Part shown: positions 1 through 13,484 of the stretch, piece by piece | Layout: each line of letters opens with the position of its first letter | Position numbering within the stretch: position 1 is the stretch's first letter | DNA from: Bryopsis sp. KO-2023 | Lineage: Eukaryota; Chlorophyta; Ulvophyceae; Bryopsidales; Bryopsidaceae | DNA: 64,000 bases | Direction: 5' to 3' | Assembly: GCA_030272585.1 (NCBI GenBank) | Contig: BSYQ01000011.1 | Span: forward strand, 3,782,001-3,846,000 | The notes under the pieces: generated by a model | What the model was told of the DNA's origin: nothing | Seen by the model: the letters and a program-made list of their open reading frames with translations, nothing else | Database searches by the model: none | Made by a program: the position numbers and the translations under genes

Positions 1-831
1 CTCTTCTTTCTGTTTTTCTTTTTTTGGCTTCTGTGGGATGATCGATTCTAAAAATAGCCCGCCAGATGCATCCTCCGGTTAAATTGCATGTGCAATCTGG
101 GCCTCAGTGTCGAAACACTGTGCAAAGGCTGATGAGGGGAACTCTGTTTTTATGGGGGCAACCTGACTGAATCAAAGGGCTGGGACTGATTGTTTGCAGG
201 GAAAGAGAAAATGGGAGGGAAACTGAGAGAGAAATTGGGAGGGAAAATATTCTATCCAAAGTCTTTCAAGTGCTTACCAACATATTACCGCTCAGGTACT
301 CATCCTTGGGGCCGAAGCGGTCCCAGGGAAACCCCAACTGTTTACTGATTATCATTACCAATAATAAAATAAATTCGTGTCGAGTATCGGCTTGGTGTGC
401 GATTGGATTTTGATGAAAATACTGTTGGGATGACATCGCTAAAAATACCTATCAAAGTAATGCATCGCTCTGGGCATTTGCACTAAATAGTTCTTCTTGC
501 CTTTTCTTTTTCTTTTTATCCCCTGAGGTACTGAATTCTGTGAACAATGCTGATTTTCAAAATGCATGCGGAATGATGACCAAATCTGAACACTTCACAA
601 GCATCATTTTTTTTTATTATTTTTTTGTTGGGAGGGTGGGTGTTTTTTTTTGTTTTTTCTTTGGGGGGGGTGGAGGGGGTGAAAAAAAAAAGTGTGAGAG
701 AAGATGGAATACCTCACGAAAAAATGAAACTGGCGAAATGATAAAAGAGGTGACCGGGGTCCGTTGCACTGTTTCTGGGAAAACAGGTTCAGGTTTCCGC
801 ATTTGCCAAAATTGAGATTACCATTCCTCAA

Positions 832-3564
832 CAGAGGCAAAAAGTCCAATCCTGAGGGTTCCCTTGCCTCCCACAGCGACACCGAAATGGGCTATCCCAG
901 CACACCCAGCAGCCCATTCAACCCCGATTTGCATGACAGCAGCTACTCCGTCCAGGTGGAGGACTGCATTGGGTTCACCCAGGAATCCTACACTGTCGTG
1001 GATGTGCAACAAACCGAGGTTGCCCTTGCTGACATGGCCAGGAGCCTGGCACATCAAACAGCAAATCATCCTCCAGCGGATGGCAATATCAGCCCCGAAT
1101 GGTCAGGTAATGCGTGTTGATGTTGGGAAGGGTGTGCATTGGATTGTGCACCACTTTAGACAAGATGTGTTTTTTTTTTGTGCCTTAGTAGGGTGCTTGG
1201 GTAATTTTTTTTCTGGTGGGGATCTACTTTTGACAGAAAAGCGCCATCAAGAGTGTCTGATGCTCAGCAGCGATGTTTTAGTTTCTCACCAAGATTTGAT
1301 TGAGCGGTTTGGGAGTGCTTGTTAATGCTCGACTTGATCTGGACTGGGGAAACTGGGACTGATTTTAGGAAAATGTTTGGCCCATCCAGGCAGCAGCTGG
1401 GGTTTCAATAATATCCTTCCTGAGGTCAAGGATGATGGCGGCATGCGATCGTCCGCATCCAGCTATGTCAGGGACCGCGAATGGGTTTCCAGCCCAGATC
1501 AAGAAATTGAGAACACTTGGAAGCTCTCAGAAGAAGAAGAACAGTCGAGAAGGCGACCTTCGAGTGCTTACGGCTACGTAGAGCGCCCTCCCCCCAGGAG
1601 GACCGGTCTCGATGGTGGCTCCCGTCCACCCCCAGTGAAATCGGAACTCCCGGTTTCATTTTCTGCGATCGGGAGTCCTGCATCGGACGGTTCTGGTCAG
1701 GGCAGCTCGGTGGGGCAAATCCCACCAGTACCGAAGCTCTCGCTCGATGGCTTGGTGAGGTGTAACCGCATCTCTCAGAGCGACCGTCCTGGCCACCGAG
1801 GCTCATGCAACGAGGGAAATGGATTTGGGTCCGAGATTCCCTTGCTGGATGACGCCGCCTCGGTGGATCTGGCTCCCGAGCCAGCGAGGGGGTCTTCATC
1901 GTCCTCTTCGTGCAAGGTGCCTTTGTTCTTCACGCAACCCCTGTCGCTGGCGACCAGCCCTTTCGCGGAGGATGATCGCATCAATGACCTCAATCTGGAC
2001 GCGGAAGGAGATTACGACGATCGATACTACATCGACGACGATGAGGAATCCTCCGATGAAGGTGACATGGATGAAAGCCATGATGGCGAATGCATCACCG
2101 TGGTGACCCGCTCCGTGTCAGACTCAAACTTCGATGGGCTCGCCGATTACTATGACGAGGAGGAGGAGGAGGAGGAGATGACAGATCCCTCTGAGCCTGT
2201 CTACGATTCTGACTCCCACGTGTACCATCGCTCGAAGCATTACTATGATGATAGCCCCAGGAGCCTCAGCTCGACGGGGGTTTCAACGGAGGATCAGCCA
2301 CGGCGCAGTTCCCCGTATCTGAGGTCCAAGTCGATGGGGATGCTGAATGTGCCTGATAGTATTCTCAATGATGAGCACATCGAAGGGGCAGCAGTGGGCA
2401 ATGTGGGGCTCTTGCCACACCTTTCGGAGTGCATTGATGATTACGATCTCGATGGGGACTACCCCACCACGATCGTGAGCGACGAGACTCCCAGATCTCA
2501 TGCTGAACGAGAGTTGGAGGAGTATGACGAGTGGATGGATGATGCGCCTGTCAAGACTGTGCTCGATGCTCTCGAAGAGCGAGCTGCTCTGAAACGCAAA
2601 GAATGCAGCTACAGGATTGCCTGCCAGAGGGCGTTCGTCAGATCTTTGAAAGACAAGGTCCATAAAAGGTACGTGGTCGGTAATTCTATGCGAAACCTCG
2701 TATCAAGTGAGAAGCTAAGAAAGTGGGTGGGTGGGTGGGTGGAAGATTTTTTATTTTTTTTTGCACGACGATGGTCATTATTGAGACACTGGTGGGACGA
2801 TAATAACAAAGTGTTTGAATGAAGAGTGTTCTTTTCGACCTGAGACTTGGGATTCCTGTGTTTTCTCGTTTCACCAGTAAGATCGCTTTTAAACGATTGA
2901 AGCAAGGGCTTGGACCCCAATTGACGGACAAGGTTGCAAAGATGCGTCAGAAATTCGGCGGCAAGCTCCGTGGGCGCCGTCAAGAGAGACGCGAACGAAT
3001 GATCCAGAAAGACGAGGAAGATCTCTGGGACTTGCACTTCGACGCCGAGAGCGTAAGATAGAAAACCATACATTGAGCAACCTGCACTGTGTAGTTTGAA
3101 TGAAAAGATAGAAAACCATACATTGAGCAACCTGCACTGTGTGGTTTGAATGAAAAGACAAAGAATTGTAAATAACTAGTAAAGCCCATCAGTCTCGACT
3201 CGTAGGGTGTCCGTCTTGAATCAAGAGGTCCTGTCCATTCATTCCCTGTAAAAGCATCAACCGATCATTACAATATGGCAGAAAAGACCATCCCCGATGC
3301 AAAAGGCAGTGAAAACAAAGAAGAGTGCACGTCGAAAAGCTTGGTTGTTATATTTGCACCCGACAAGTCTCTGGCTCACTAATTGTGTCGCATTTTCGGC
3401 GTGCCAGGTGCTGATTAAGCAAGTTGACACAAAAGGTCATGCTTCTCAAAGAGAAATCTGACTAATTGATTTTTTTTTTTTTTTTTTTCCAGAATGCTGC
3501 CAAGTGTTACGATTCTGATGGCGAATCCTGGGTCACTGATGATGACCTCGCCGTCGAAGCCTGA
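832..3564 (+). CDS. Four-exon gene for an acidic, low-complexity protein of unknown function (5' end not resolved)
   Basis: Exons at about 832-1106, 1390-2668, 2878-3052 and 3493-3564 join in phase across three GT-AG introns (1107-1389, 2669-2877, 3053-3492), ending in TGA. The first acceptor (CAACAG before 832) is a guess and no ATG start was found, so an upstream exon is probably missing. The product starts with a Ser/Pro-rich part. The large second exon has a six-Ser run, many Asp/Tyr-rich acidic stretches and a run of Glu residues near 2157-2178. The third exon is strongly basic (RGRRQERRER) and the last encodes an acidic tail (DSDGESWVTDDD). No catalytic motif or known domain was recognised. 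The long open exon with codon structure and three phase-compatible introns make it a real gene. Its function is unknown; a disordered regulatory or cytoskeletal adaptor is only a guess. Confidence 0.72.
3056..3157 (+). repeat. 50-bp tandem duplication inside an intron
   Basis: Two nearly identical 50-bp units (AGATAGAAAACCATACATTG...) follow the donor site of the third intron of the upstream gene. They differ by one base (GTGTAG versus GTGTGG). The duplication is recent and does not touch the splice donor at 3053. Confidence 0.9.
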
Positions 3565-6500
3565 TCCTTTTCCTGCATTGTGTTGTATACATGCACAGAG
3601 AAATGCAGAAATGCATCTATGTGTGTGTGGTATACAGAATCTGTGCGGGGGTTGGATGGTGACTGTACTTTGAAATCAAAGCAGGGTGAAAGTGAAAAAA
3701 AAAAAAAAGGAAAAGAAAAGAAAACAAAAGAAAAAAATTAAGACTGAAAAAAATCTCGTGTTTCAATGAAGGAAAGCAAGGCTTTTGGGGGAAAGGGAAG
3801 GGGCAGATGGCTCATTTTATGGACTCTTTTTTTTTTCTCTTTTTTTTCTACCTCCGAAAGGGGGACGTCAACAGAATGAAGGGGAGAGAGAAAGAAAAAT
3901 GTTTTTCTTCTTTTGTTGAAGCTCTGGAAGAGAACAAGGGGGGGAAAAAAAAGATGCAGAAAAAAAGAAGGAAGTGAAGGGCCAATTGCCACACGTGTTA
4001 GGATTCTATTTGTGCGAGTGTGCAGGGGCGATGTGCTGGTGGAGTTGGTACGGCTTTATATGTCTTTGTTTTATAAGAGAAGTTGAAAGGAATTTGGGTG
4101 ATGTTTCTCTTGGCTATCTTTTTTTTTATATAATGTCAGAGTTTTATGAAATCCAGCCAGAGATTCTTGGGGTATCAGAAGAAATTTGTCATATGCCGAT
4201 GAGTTTTTTTTTTTTCCTTGCATTAATGTTCTGCATTTTGGCGGGTCGAGGGAGAATAGGGTATGCAGGGTTTTCTTTGTGCGTGTTTTTACTACCTTTT
4301 CTTTTGAAATTTCCCCTCGGCAAGAAAAGAGGGGTGTTTTTTTTTTTTTTTCGAAAGAAAAAAAAGGAATACGGCGATGGGTTCAATCCTCCTTTACTAT
4401 TTGAGACGATTAATCTGGGATGGATGCGGAGGGTGATGTCTCCCTTCCCCAAAGAAAGTATATAAACCAAAAAAAAAGATGGCGTCCCCCCAAAAGAAGA
4501 GATTAGGTTTGTAAAGAAGAAAAAAATGAAAAAATATATATATATACCATTAAGGAGCAAAAAAAAAAAAAGAAAAGATGAGGGGAAGAAAACAGATCTT
4601 TTTAGTTTCAGGTGGGAAGAAAACAAAAGAGGGAAGGGGGTTGGGGGGGGGGGGGGTAAAAATCGAAGCTACAATTATGGAATGCGCGCGTGCAGGATTC
4701 TCTCTTGTTCGTGTGTGTGTGTGTCCGTATAGGCCAATGCTTGAGAAGAAAATTAGTCATGAAACTAAGAAGCTGGAGGGAAGCCAACAAAAGGCAGGCT
4801 GATTTTTTTTTTTGGGGGGGGGGTTACTTTGGGGAGGGGGTTGTAAAGGAGGAATATGATGGGGTTGGGGAAGGGGAAAAAAAGTGCAAAAAAAAGAAAG
4901 AAAGAAAAAGCAAAGAGATTTGAAGGGCAGGGTTGATGTGGGTGGATGGATGCTTTTGGGGGTTTTCAGGGGGGGCAAAGCAAAAAAAAAATGGATTTTA
5001 TACGAAGGGAGGGTTTTTTGGGATTGGGAGGGTACGTTGCAATTGAAGGATTTGTTCAAACTAATGGTGGCACAGCGTTTTTTTTTTGTTTTGGCTTTTG
5101 GGTTCTTTCTGATTTTTTTTTTTTTGGAGGGCCTTGTGGGCCTTGCTACAAATGCCACCTTTTCGAATTTGGAGAAAGAGAGAGGAGAGGCGAGCGGGGG
5201 GAAGAGAATTGTAAAAGATTTTCTGTGGGAGGAAGCAAGACAGTTGCAAACAAAAAAGGTGGATGGGAAATTTCGAAAAACAAGGGGGAGAGAAATGCAA
5301 AACAGAAGGTCATATTGTTAAGAAAAGAAAAGACGGCGAAAAAAGAGAGAGAGAGGGAGGGAGGGTCTATTTGTCGATTTTTGCTTTTGAGGGGGAAAAT
5401 TGAAAAATATCCACCTTGTTCAGGAAGCATTGTTTTCTCTTTTTGACACGAATGTATTGAACGGGAAAGAGGAGGAAAATTGGATATGCACAGAATTTTT
5501 TTCTTCTCTTTTTTTCCTGGAGCATCAAGGGAGAGAAGGTGTTTAGATTTTTTTTAATCGATGGATTGCTCGTTCCCCTCTTCTTTTTTCCCCTCCGTCT
5601 TTTTTTTTTTCATTTTGTCTCTTCTTGTGTTCCTTCATATGATGGCTCTCTTTTTCCATACACACGAGAATTATTGAGAATTATTATTCGCCAGTGTGAG
5701 AGGGGGGAGCTATTATCTTTTACGATAAGATGCGTTGCAAGGACATGTTTTTTTTTTTTTTTTTTCAAAGCAAAATTTGGAGCAAATCTGTTCTTTTCAA
5801 AAGGAAAAAGGAGGGATGAAAGGGGTGGGGGATGGGGGAGGGGAAAATTACAAGACACTGTTGTCAGATTTCCCTCTCTTTTAAGATTTTCGTTCCGTTA
5901 CTTTTGTCTTCTCTGAAACCTCAGGGGAATGGGGGCACATGTTGGCACATTTTTTTTTCTCGGCTATCTTTCTTCTCATCTCCTTTTCAAAAAAAAAAAA
6001 AGTGAAAAATTCTGGGGGTAGTGGCTGTTTTTGAGTGGAAAGGGGAGGAGGGTCTAGGGTGAAACCTTGCTGTCAAATCAAAAAGTGATTGATTGTGGAG
6101 GGGGGGGGGGGGAAGCATGGGGGGAAAAAAGAAGAAGAGGGAACTCGGGTGTCGTCGTTTGAATGTGTTTGAAAAAAAAAGGGTGACTGGAAAGAATATT
6201 TAGGGAGGGGGGCAGGGGGGAAAAAAAAATCTTATCATGAAAGTATTCAAAAGATTTTTTTTTTTTTTCCGTGTCTGGATTCCTGATCGCCTGTTTTGCT
6301 GAAAGGGAAAAAAATATATATCTATATAAAAGAAAAATATACATGTAGGAACATATGTATACAATGCTTATATACATTTGTTGAAAAGAAAAATCATGTG
6401 AATGTGTCTTGCCAGATCTCGTTCCGCTGCAAAGCATGTCATTACCTCAAAAAAAAATTGATTTTTCTTTTTGGATTCTTGGTGGGAAGAGTGGATTGGG

Positions 6501-9500
6501 GGGGAAAAAAGAAAATGGATGACGCAGATATATACGTGTTTGCATGTACATGCAGAAATGAAAAAAAAAGAAAAAATCGTGGATGTGCAAATAAATATAT
6601 CTAATATCCGACACACCTCAATAGAGAAAGCAGCTTTTGCGCGTTGGGATTTCAAGGCAGGGAGGTTTAGCCAAATTTCTTTTTTTTTTTTTTTTGCTTT
6701 TTGCTTTTGGTGTGTTATGGGAAATGGAAAATACTTTTGTTCGTGTTTTTGGTTTTGGTTTTTTTTTTTCTTACAGATTTTTCGCAACGAAATCAAACAA
6801 CATTTTTCTTTTTTTTTATCTGTTATATATTGGTCAAAAAAAAAAAACAAAAAAAACACCTATGCGAAAAAAGACAAGAACGCAAGGGGAGTTTCGAAAG
6901 AAAAAAAAAGCCATCCAAAATAATGTCATTGAAAAAAAGGAAAAAAAAAAAAAAAACTGATCAAGGTTTACAACAAAAATACGTTTTGGAAATATTTTGG
7001 ATTTACGTTTTTGTAGGAGTGTTTTCCCCTACTTTTGGATTCGTTAGCTCTTTTCTTTTTGTTTTCGTGGATCTTCCTTCCAATCCCCAATATGACAGGG
7101 TTATTTAAAATATCGCATATCGCTTGCAATATATTTGAAAGGGAAGTTGTTGTTTTTTCTTTTTACCCTTGCAATGGGAGATTTAAAAAAAAAAAAAATT
7201 AAAAAAAAAAAAGAAAAAGAAAAAATGCAGGGAGGGGGAAGGGAAAGGAAAAAAAAAAAAGCAAACCAAACAAACAAAACAACTTGGGAGAAATTTTGGA
7301 CAGGAGGATCTTTTTCATTCAGCCACTTTTTTTTTCTTGACTTAGGAGAAATTCCTGGGGAAAAAAACACTAAAAAAGGCTTGCTGGCTTGCCAAGAATC
7401 GTTATTGAACGAGGGGAGAATCAAAACAAGATTGCAGGTCAGAGCATAATGAGGGTGCAGCTTGAAAGTCATTTTTCACATAACGCATCATCTTGCATAT
7501 ACGTATACAGGGTGGTGATCAGCGATCGCTTCTCCTTAAAATTCCCTGTATATGAATCAGAGTACATGCATTTTTGCCAGAGGGTTGAAAAAAAAAAAAA
7601 AAGAAAAAAAGGAATTTAAGGGAGAAAAGGGGGGAAAAAATCGCATCCATGCGAGCATGGGGTGAGCAGGATTAAAAAAAAAAAAAAAAAAACGAAACAA
7701 AGGAGAGGAGAAATATTTATTTTCTGGCATTTATGCTGCTTTTTTGTTTTCTTTTTCTTCAATACCTGAATGCACTTTTTGATCATTGCTTTATTCTGTG
7801 TTCATCTCACGCAACCCAGACCCTCCGTTGTTTATTTTTAAGAACTCCATTTGGTTTTTTTTCTTTTTCTGGGGGTAGAAGACAGAAAAAGCGATCTATG
7901 TCTGGTGGATTATCTCAATATCAAGTTGCCCGTGTTCAAATTGACTGTACAATTTGGATTGTGCTTTTTTTGGGGAGAAAAATCAATACGTATTTGGGGA
8001 AGTTTTCAAAGGATTTGGAAGGAAAAAGAAAATCGGAAAAAGGGGGGGGGGTAAAGTTGGATTAGAAAAGAGAAACGATATGTGGCTTTCCAACTGGGTT
8101 CTTTTTCCAAACGTGAAAAGGAAAGAAAAAAAAAGAAAAACCTTGTGAAAAGAAAGAAAAAGACGAAAAAAAATTCATCTAAACTATGGATGTTTTGCAT
8201 TGCAATTCTGCAGTGTTTTTTTTTTTGGTTTTGTTTTTCCTTTAAAAAAAATATTTGCTTTTTCTTTAGGAGCTGAAAGCTTGTCAAATGTTTTTTTTAG
8301 ATTGTGTGGTGGATCTTGCCGCACAAAAACGACGGGAAAGAGAAAAAACAGAAAAGATTTTTGAGAAAAAGCAACCAAGGGTGGGGCAACCGAAAGCAAT
8401 GAAAAAAAAAATGGAACGTAAAAGAGTGAATGGAAAAGTTAGTATTCCATTCATCTGTTGTCTTTTTTTTTTTTTTTTGGGAGGATTCTCAAAACAGATT
8501 TTTTTTTTTCCTGTGTGATGTTTTTGCTAAGTGGCGATGCTCCTGTTCTGTAGCTCGCCAAAGCACAGCCTTGCTGAAATGATCATATTCTTAAAATTTA
8601 GTGGGCGATCTGGGAATCCATGATATCAACCCTCACCCTCTTGAAGAAAAAAGCCTCCTTCCCATCCCCCCCCTTCCCCTCTATGTTGAAAAAAAAAAAA
8701 AAAAAAGAAAGAAAAAGACTCGTGGACTCTTAAAAGGAGGAGAAAAGTTTTCCTTTTTGCGCTTTTTTTTTCCAAACGGACAGAAGCAAGGGGGGGGGGG
8801 AAACATTTGTCATCGTGTCGAGTGTTTCCCGCTATTTTGATATGCTCCGAAACCAAAAAGGTAAAAAAAACAAAAAAAAAACTGGAGTCCGTGAGGGAGA
8901 GAATATTGGGGAAGAATTAAGGTGGGGAATGAGAGGCTGCCGATAGAAAACAGAAACGAAAAAAGGAAAAAAAAATGTAGGGTTGAATTTCAGATTTGCC
9001 CAATCCTCGAGCACCAATGAGCAGAAAAAAAAGGAGTTTGTCCGGGGCATTTTAGTTTTTGAAAGGAAAAAAAAAACATGTTGAGTTTTTGATGGTTTTA
9101 AAAATAATTTAGGTTTTCTTTTTTTCTCATCTCCCTCTCTTGAGGGAGATGAGAAGAGAGAAGGTTCTTTTTGTTTGCACGAAATCGAAACTACAGTTTC
9201 GTCGTGGATTTAAAGGATATCTATTTTGGGAGGGGAGAAAAAGCATGCAATCTTGTATATATGGTATGGGAAGGGGGGGTGTTAAAGAGCTGATACAAAA
9301 ATGAACCCCCTCCTGAAAAAAAAAAAGAGAAAATGCGAGAAGATCACAGGATTTCCCCTCGTAAAGAAGTTTAAATTTCTTCCTGGTTTGATTTCAGGTT
9401 TTCTTTTGTTGGAATCGATTTTCAAAATCCCGTTCTCAATTCACTCCATTTTCAAAAAAAAAAAAAAAAAGGAGTTCCAAGAAGAGAAACAAAAAAGATT

Positions 9501-11200
9501 GAAGCAAAAATATGTTGGGAGTGTCTGAGATGGTCTTTAGGAAACTGAAAATGTGTGTGAGAGAGAGAGAGAAGTGCCAAGTATCAATCTATGTCAGAAA
9601 ATAGCGCTGCAATTCTAAAGAAAGAAAGAAAAAAAGTTTGTTTCTGATAGGAGCTGGTAATTTTCTGAGGGTTGAATTGATATTTTCTGGGTGGAGAGGG
9701 TTGAGGTTATTATTATAAAGAAAAAATGAAGACGAGAGGGGGTGGGGTGCATTGCTCGCATGACTTTTGAGGGGGAAAAACATCATGTGTTTTTAAAAGT
9801 AAAAACAAGAAAAAGGAATTAAAAACGTCGTGGTCTCTATTTTCTTCCACTCTTTTCTCGGACTAGAATCTTGGAGTGTTTGGGGGGATATGCTTGGGGA
9901 AAACTTGCCATATTTATATATGTAAGCTGTCGAATCACACCATTTCGGTGTTTCATGTGTATTGCGAGAATAAACTTTTCGTTTTCTTCCCCCCTGACTG
10001 AAATTCTGATATTCAGCGGGGGTTGGAATGACCTCGCTCTCTGTTTTTGGTTGTCTTTTTTTTTTATTAAAAACAATGATTCATCGATTCCAGACATACA
10101 GTGTGTTTTGGGAGGAGATTGGGATTGGCTTGGCACGGGTTTGGTTCAAGAAAATGAAATGAAAAAGAGGGGGGGGGGGGGGGATTCGAAAAAGAGATGA
10201 GAATGTGAAGAAGCTTGGATTAACCCCCCAAAGATTTTTTTTTTTTTTTTTTTGGGGGGGGGGGGTCTGGGTTTTTCCCTCTTTCTTCTGTTGTGGTGGT
10301 GTTTGGGTGGGGGCAAGTTGCAAACACTGATTTGTTGAAATCGTCTTGCTCAGATTCTCTTTGGGAAGAATGTGCAAATACGATAACAGGAAAAGACATC
10401 AATGGACAAATGAGTCCATAAAATTACTGTAGTGTGTGTGGGCCAGGGGGGGGGGGGGAATGGGAAATTTTACTCAAAAGCCGTTGGGGTTTGGGGGATT
10501 AAATCAAAAGAGAATCAAAAGAGAAAAGAGGTTCAATGAAGAGGCAGTTTCTGTGAGCAGGAGTTGCTTTTAAACGCTATCGAGCATTTTGTGTAGCAAA
10601 ATTGGGTTGATGTTGAGAGTTGAATCAAGGCACGGAAAAAAAAAATTAAAGAGGGTTTTTGAAAGCAAAAAGTTTTTTTGGGGGGGGGGAGAAGAAAGGG
10701 ACAAGTCGATGGATGGATGGATGGATGGATGAATCAACATGTTTTTTTAATTTTATATACATTTGATGAGGGGATGAAAAGGGGGAAAAAGAAAAGAAAG
10801 GAGCGATGAATCAAGACTGTATGTATGAGCCAACAGACGGAAAAAAAGGCATCAAGCCAAGACAGGAAAATCAACAAAAATATGTCGTTTAAAATTCAAA
10901 AAAGAAAGAGATTCTGTCCGTGAATAAATCAAGGGGTTTTTGAAAGAGACGAGGGAAAATATATGTGAGGGGGGGGGGGGAGTATGTGTAATGCGTTTAT
11001 GTCTGGCTGCTTTGGGTTTTTTCAATCTGGCAACTAGAATCCATTCCCGAAATTGCGCAGCAACACGCTTCAACGAAGCCGAAGACCAGCTGCCAGCAAA
11101 CAAGCAAACAACACAACGCTCTGTGTGTATCTGTACTATATGTACATATATATATGTCTGCAAGTGCTCCACTTTTGTGACGAGAGGAAGGCTGCAAGGA
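3565..11200. other. About 7.6 kb of homopolymer-rich non-coding DNA
   Basis: After the stop codon at 3564 the plus strand is dominated by A runs, G runs and T runs, with many blocks such as AAAAAAAGAAAAGG or GGGGGGGG. Open frames here are accidental (poly-Lys, poly-Phe, poly-Gly). I see no exon with balanced codon use, no RNA gene and no long repeat. Small items are a TGGA tetranucleotide run near 10707-10731 and an AG run near 9559. The first part must hold the 3' UTR of the preceding gene; no clear poly(A) signal could be singled out among the A-rich tracts. Confidence 0.7.
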
Positions 11201-11314
11201 GCATTGCTGCCTGTCTAGACTCCTAATTTATCAGAGCAGAGAGGAGCTTAATGAATCCAGAAGAGGGGCAGAAAAAAAAGAAATTGAAAGAAAAGATAAG
11301 ATTTGGAGGGTGTT

Positions 11315-11403
11315 GTAGAATGCAACAGGGACAACACAGCGTGAACGTAGTGTTACAGAGAATGCAACAGGGATAACACAGCGTGAACGTAGTGTTACAG
11401 AGA
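11315..11403 (+). repeat. Two-copy 44-bp tandem repeat
   Basis: Two copies of a unit starting GAATGCAACAGGG and ending GTAGTGTTACAGA lie side by side and differ by one base (GACAACAC versus GATAACAC). No gene is seen around them. Confidence 0.85.
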
Positions 11404-11737
11404 AGCAGAGAAGCCCCTACTAATTCTAGAGTCCCGAATATATACGAAAACCGGAGGTACAGCAACCAACCGGCTGTACTGCAACCACCTCACTTCAATC
11501 TCGGGTTGACAACGAGGGAAGGAATTCCACTTCAGTGCTCCATCAATCAGAATTGAGGCTGATTGGAACATAGCTCAGTTCAAACAAACAAACATCAATA
11601 GCTCAGTTCGAGTCTGGGCTGGCCTCCAAAATTTAGTATATATACCAAGTAAAACAAACAGGTCTCAAATGCTGTGAAACAAAGAGAAAACACTGCAGTG
11701 ACCACCCCCAAAATCACTATGGGCGTCATATCGTTCT

Positions 11738-11860
11738 TTAAAACGCTGTGAAATGATCCGATAACAATGTGAACAAAAACGTTGTGAAACAGTCCGATAA
11801 CATTCTGAAAAAAACCCGCTGTGAAATGGTCCAATAACACTGTGACATTTACACGATTGG
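11738..11860 (+). repeat. Degenerate tandem repeat, about 50-bp unit
   Basis: Three diverged units share the core CGCTGTGAAATGGTCC followed by AATAACACTGTGA. The units are older than most other repeats here. No coding potential is evident. Confidence 0.65.
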
Positions 11861-11959
11861 CCTCCGATTTGACGTCTTTATCGTTCACATCGATTCACAT
11901 CGTGCTTATTGCTCGCTAAAACATATGGCCACAGCACCACCATCCAAAGTGTACATAAG

Positions 11960-12240
11960 ACTTCTAAAAAGTGTGGAAAGGGAAGCATTGTTGTGGAATT
12001 AAGCAAAACAGAGGATCACAAGTCAAATTTCGATTGCTCCGGAAACCCGGTTTTGGAATGGGCGGCTGTGTGCCACCTTCGCAGGTGGCCCCACTGTTGA
12101 CAAGTAGCACCCTTCCAGCCATGACTGTGAAAATATCCAGGAAAGCACTCGCACGCCTCCGCACTGGTTGCACCCTCCACTTTGGTCCCAGTGTTGTCTG
12201 TCCATCCATGCCAATGCTACTTATACACCCTTTGTTTTTG
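11960..12240 (-). pseudogene. Cys-rich exon with a GCC2/GCC3-like motif, copy 1
   Basis: On the minus strand one frame reads GATSAEACECFPGYF, which resembles the 'C-x-C-x2-G-Y/T-Y' pattern of GCC2/GCC3 repeats in large protist membrane proteins. A neighbouring frame reads CEGGTQPPIPKPGF, typical of the stretch between such repeats and the membrane segments. The two pieces are in different frames without an obvious intron between them, so this copy is frameshifted or mis-spliced as read. A second, 98-99 percent identical copy lies at 23.99-24.19 kb, where exons for membrane segments follow. The domain name is inference from short motifs. Confidence 0.4.
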
Positions 12241-13300
12241 GATAACTTTTGAAAAGCTTCCCCTTTCCCCCCCCCAACCCCTATCCCATCCTGCTCAGTA
12301 TGATTGTACACTTTTTTCGGGCCCAATTTCGCCACAAGGAAAGAAAATATTCAAGGTTTTCAACAGATGAGTTGATATTCAATCACCACCTGTTTCAAGA
12401 ATTATATTTAAATTTTGAAATGAAAATAATTCTGTTATCGTCGAACGGAACCATACCTGGGCATTGGACAGCACCCTGATGGGGTTGGAAAGTGTTGGAG
12501 GCACCAATTGTGACGAGGTCCCTGCTTTCAACGAGGTCTTTTTTTTTGTGTTCTCATTGTTTTATTTTTCTTCCCAGTTTTTGATCGAATGAGTAAGTCC
12601 ATGGGTCGAAATTGTCCTCCAGCAGGTCCTCGATTTTTCTCTGTGGGGTTTTGAGTTGTTCAAAACAAGCCAAACAGAAGGGTTCACTTTTTTTTTAAAA
12701 CAAATTTTTATGCGGCGAGGTTTGCTTTTAAAGTTGAACAAAAAGAAAAAAAAAACCTCGAAAATCGAACGGAGGGAAAGAAAAATGACAGCAAGAGGAT
12801 CCTTTGCGGGGTTTTTAGATTAGCAGCAAGAAAAATTACATGAAAAGTGTGATCAAAACAAGTGAAAGAAGCGAGGGGGAGAGCAAATTTCGTTTTGTTC
12901 TTTTTTGTAAAAGATGTAACGCTCCAAAAACAAAGTGGAGAAAGTTTCGATTCAAAAAAAGTCTCTTACCAGTTCCTTTTCCTGGTCCTCGAATTTTCCG
13001 CTTTCTCGCAAAACCTCGAAACTTTGTTTTTCGCAATCGTCCATGGTGAAATCGAGGGCAAAAGAAATTCAAAAAGCTTCCTCACCGATGATCCTGCCAG
13101 TTCTCTTGTTTCGCTTATTTCTGCACAAAACGTTTTCCATTTGAATGTCCAGCCCATAAGCATCCTTCAAATCAACTGTGGCAGTTCCATGCAAAAAAAA
13201 CAGGGTTCAATTTTTTATAAGCTCTAGTATTTGATTCACGACGTGTACATGTGGTGATGAGAAATAATTACCCACACCCAGGAGGATCCGGTGGCAAAAA
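12020..13300. repeat. Segmental duplication block D1, copy 1
   Basis: 12020-12457 matches 23999-24432, and 12757-13290 matches 24437-24970, with only scattered substitutions. Copy 1 has an extra ~300 bp (12460-12757) that copy 2 lacks. Inside it, on the minus strand, 13086-13175 looks like an intact 90-nt exon (reading DLKDAYGLDIQMENVLCRN) with acceptor GCCACAG and donor GTGAGG. The exon is conserved in the other copy. Confidence 0.85.
13086..13175 (-). CDS. Isolated 90-nt exon of an unrecognised minus-strand gene (copy 1)
   Basis: The reading is DLKDAYGLDIQMENVLCRN followed by a basic stretch (KRNKRTGRII), bounded by CAG and GTGAGG on the minus strand. The same exon is present at 24761-24850 in the duplicated block. 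No family was recognised. Flanking exons of the same gene could not be joined with confidence. Confidence 0.35.
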
Positions 13301-13484
13301 CATCATCCCAAAAAAAACACAAACTGATCAAAATAAATTTCCCATTCGAAAAAACAACTTCTTCAGCCTTGCCACCACTCTACCCTTCGATCGGACAACG
13401 TTGCTTATCCCTGTTGTTTCGCAGCAAGAAACCACACTATGGATAAGCTCTTTTCTCAACGCTGCATGCGTTCTGGCAAGGTTT

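Noticed and set aside
604-882. Small overlapping frames around 540-882
   Set aside because: They run through T and G homopolymers and conflict with the exon of the first gene.
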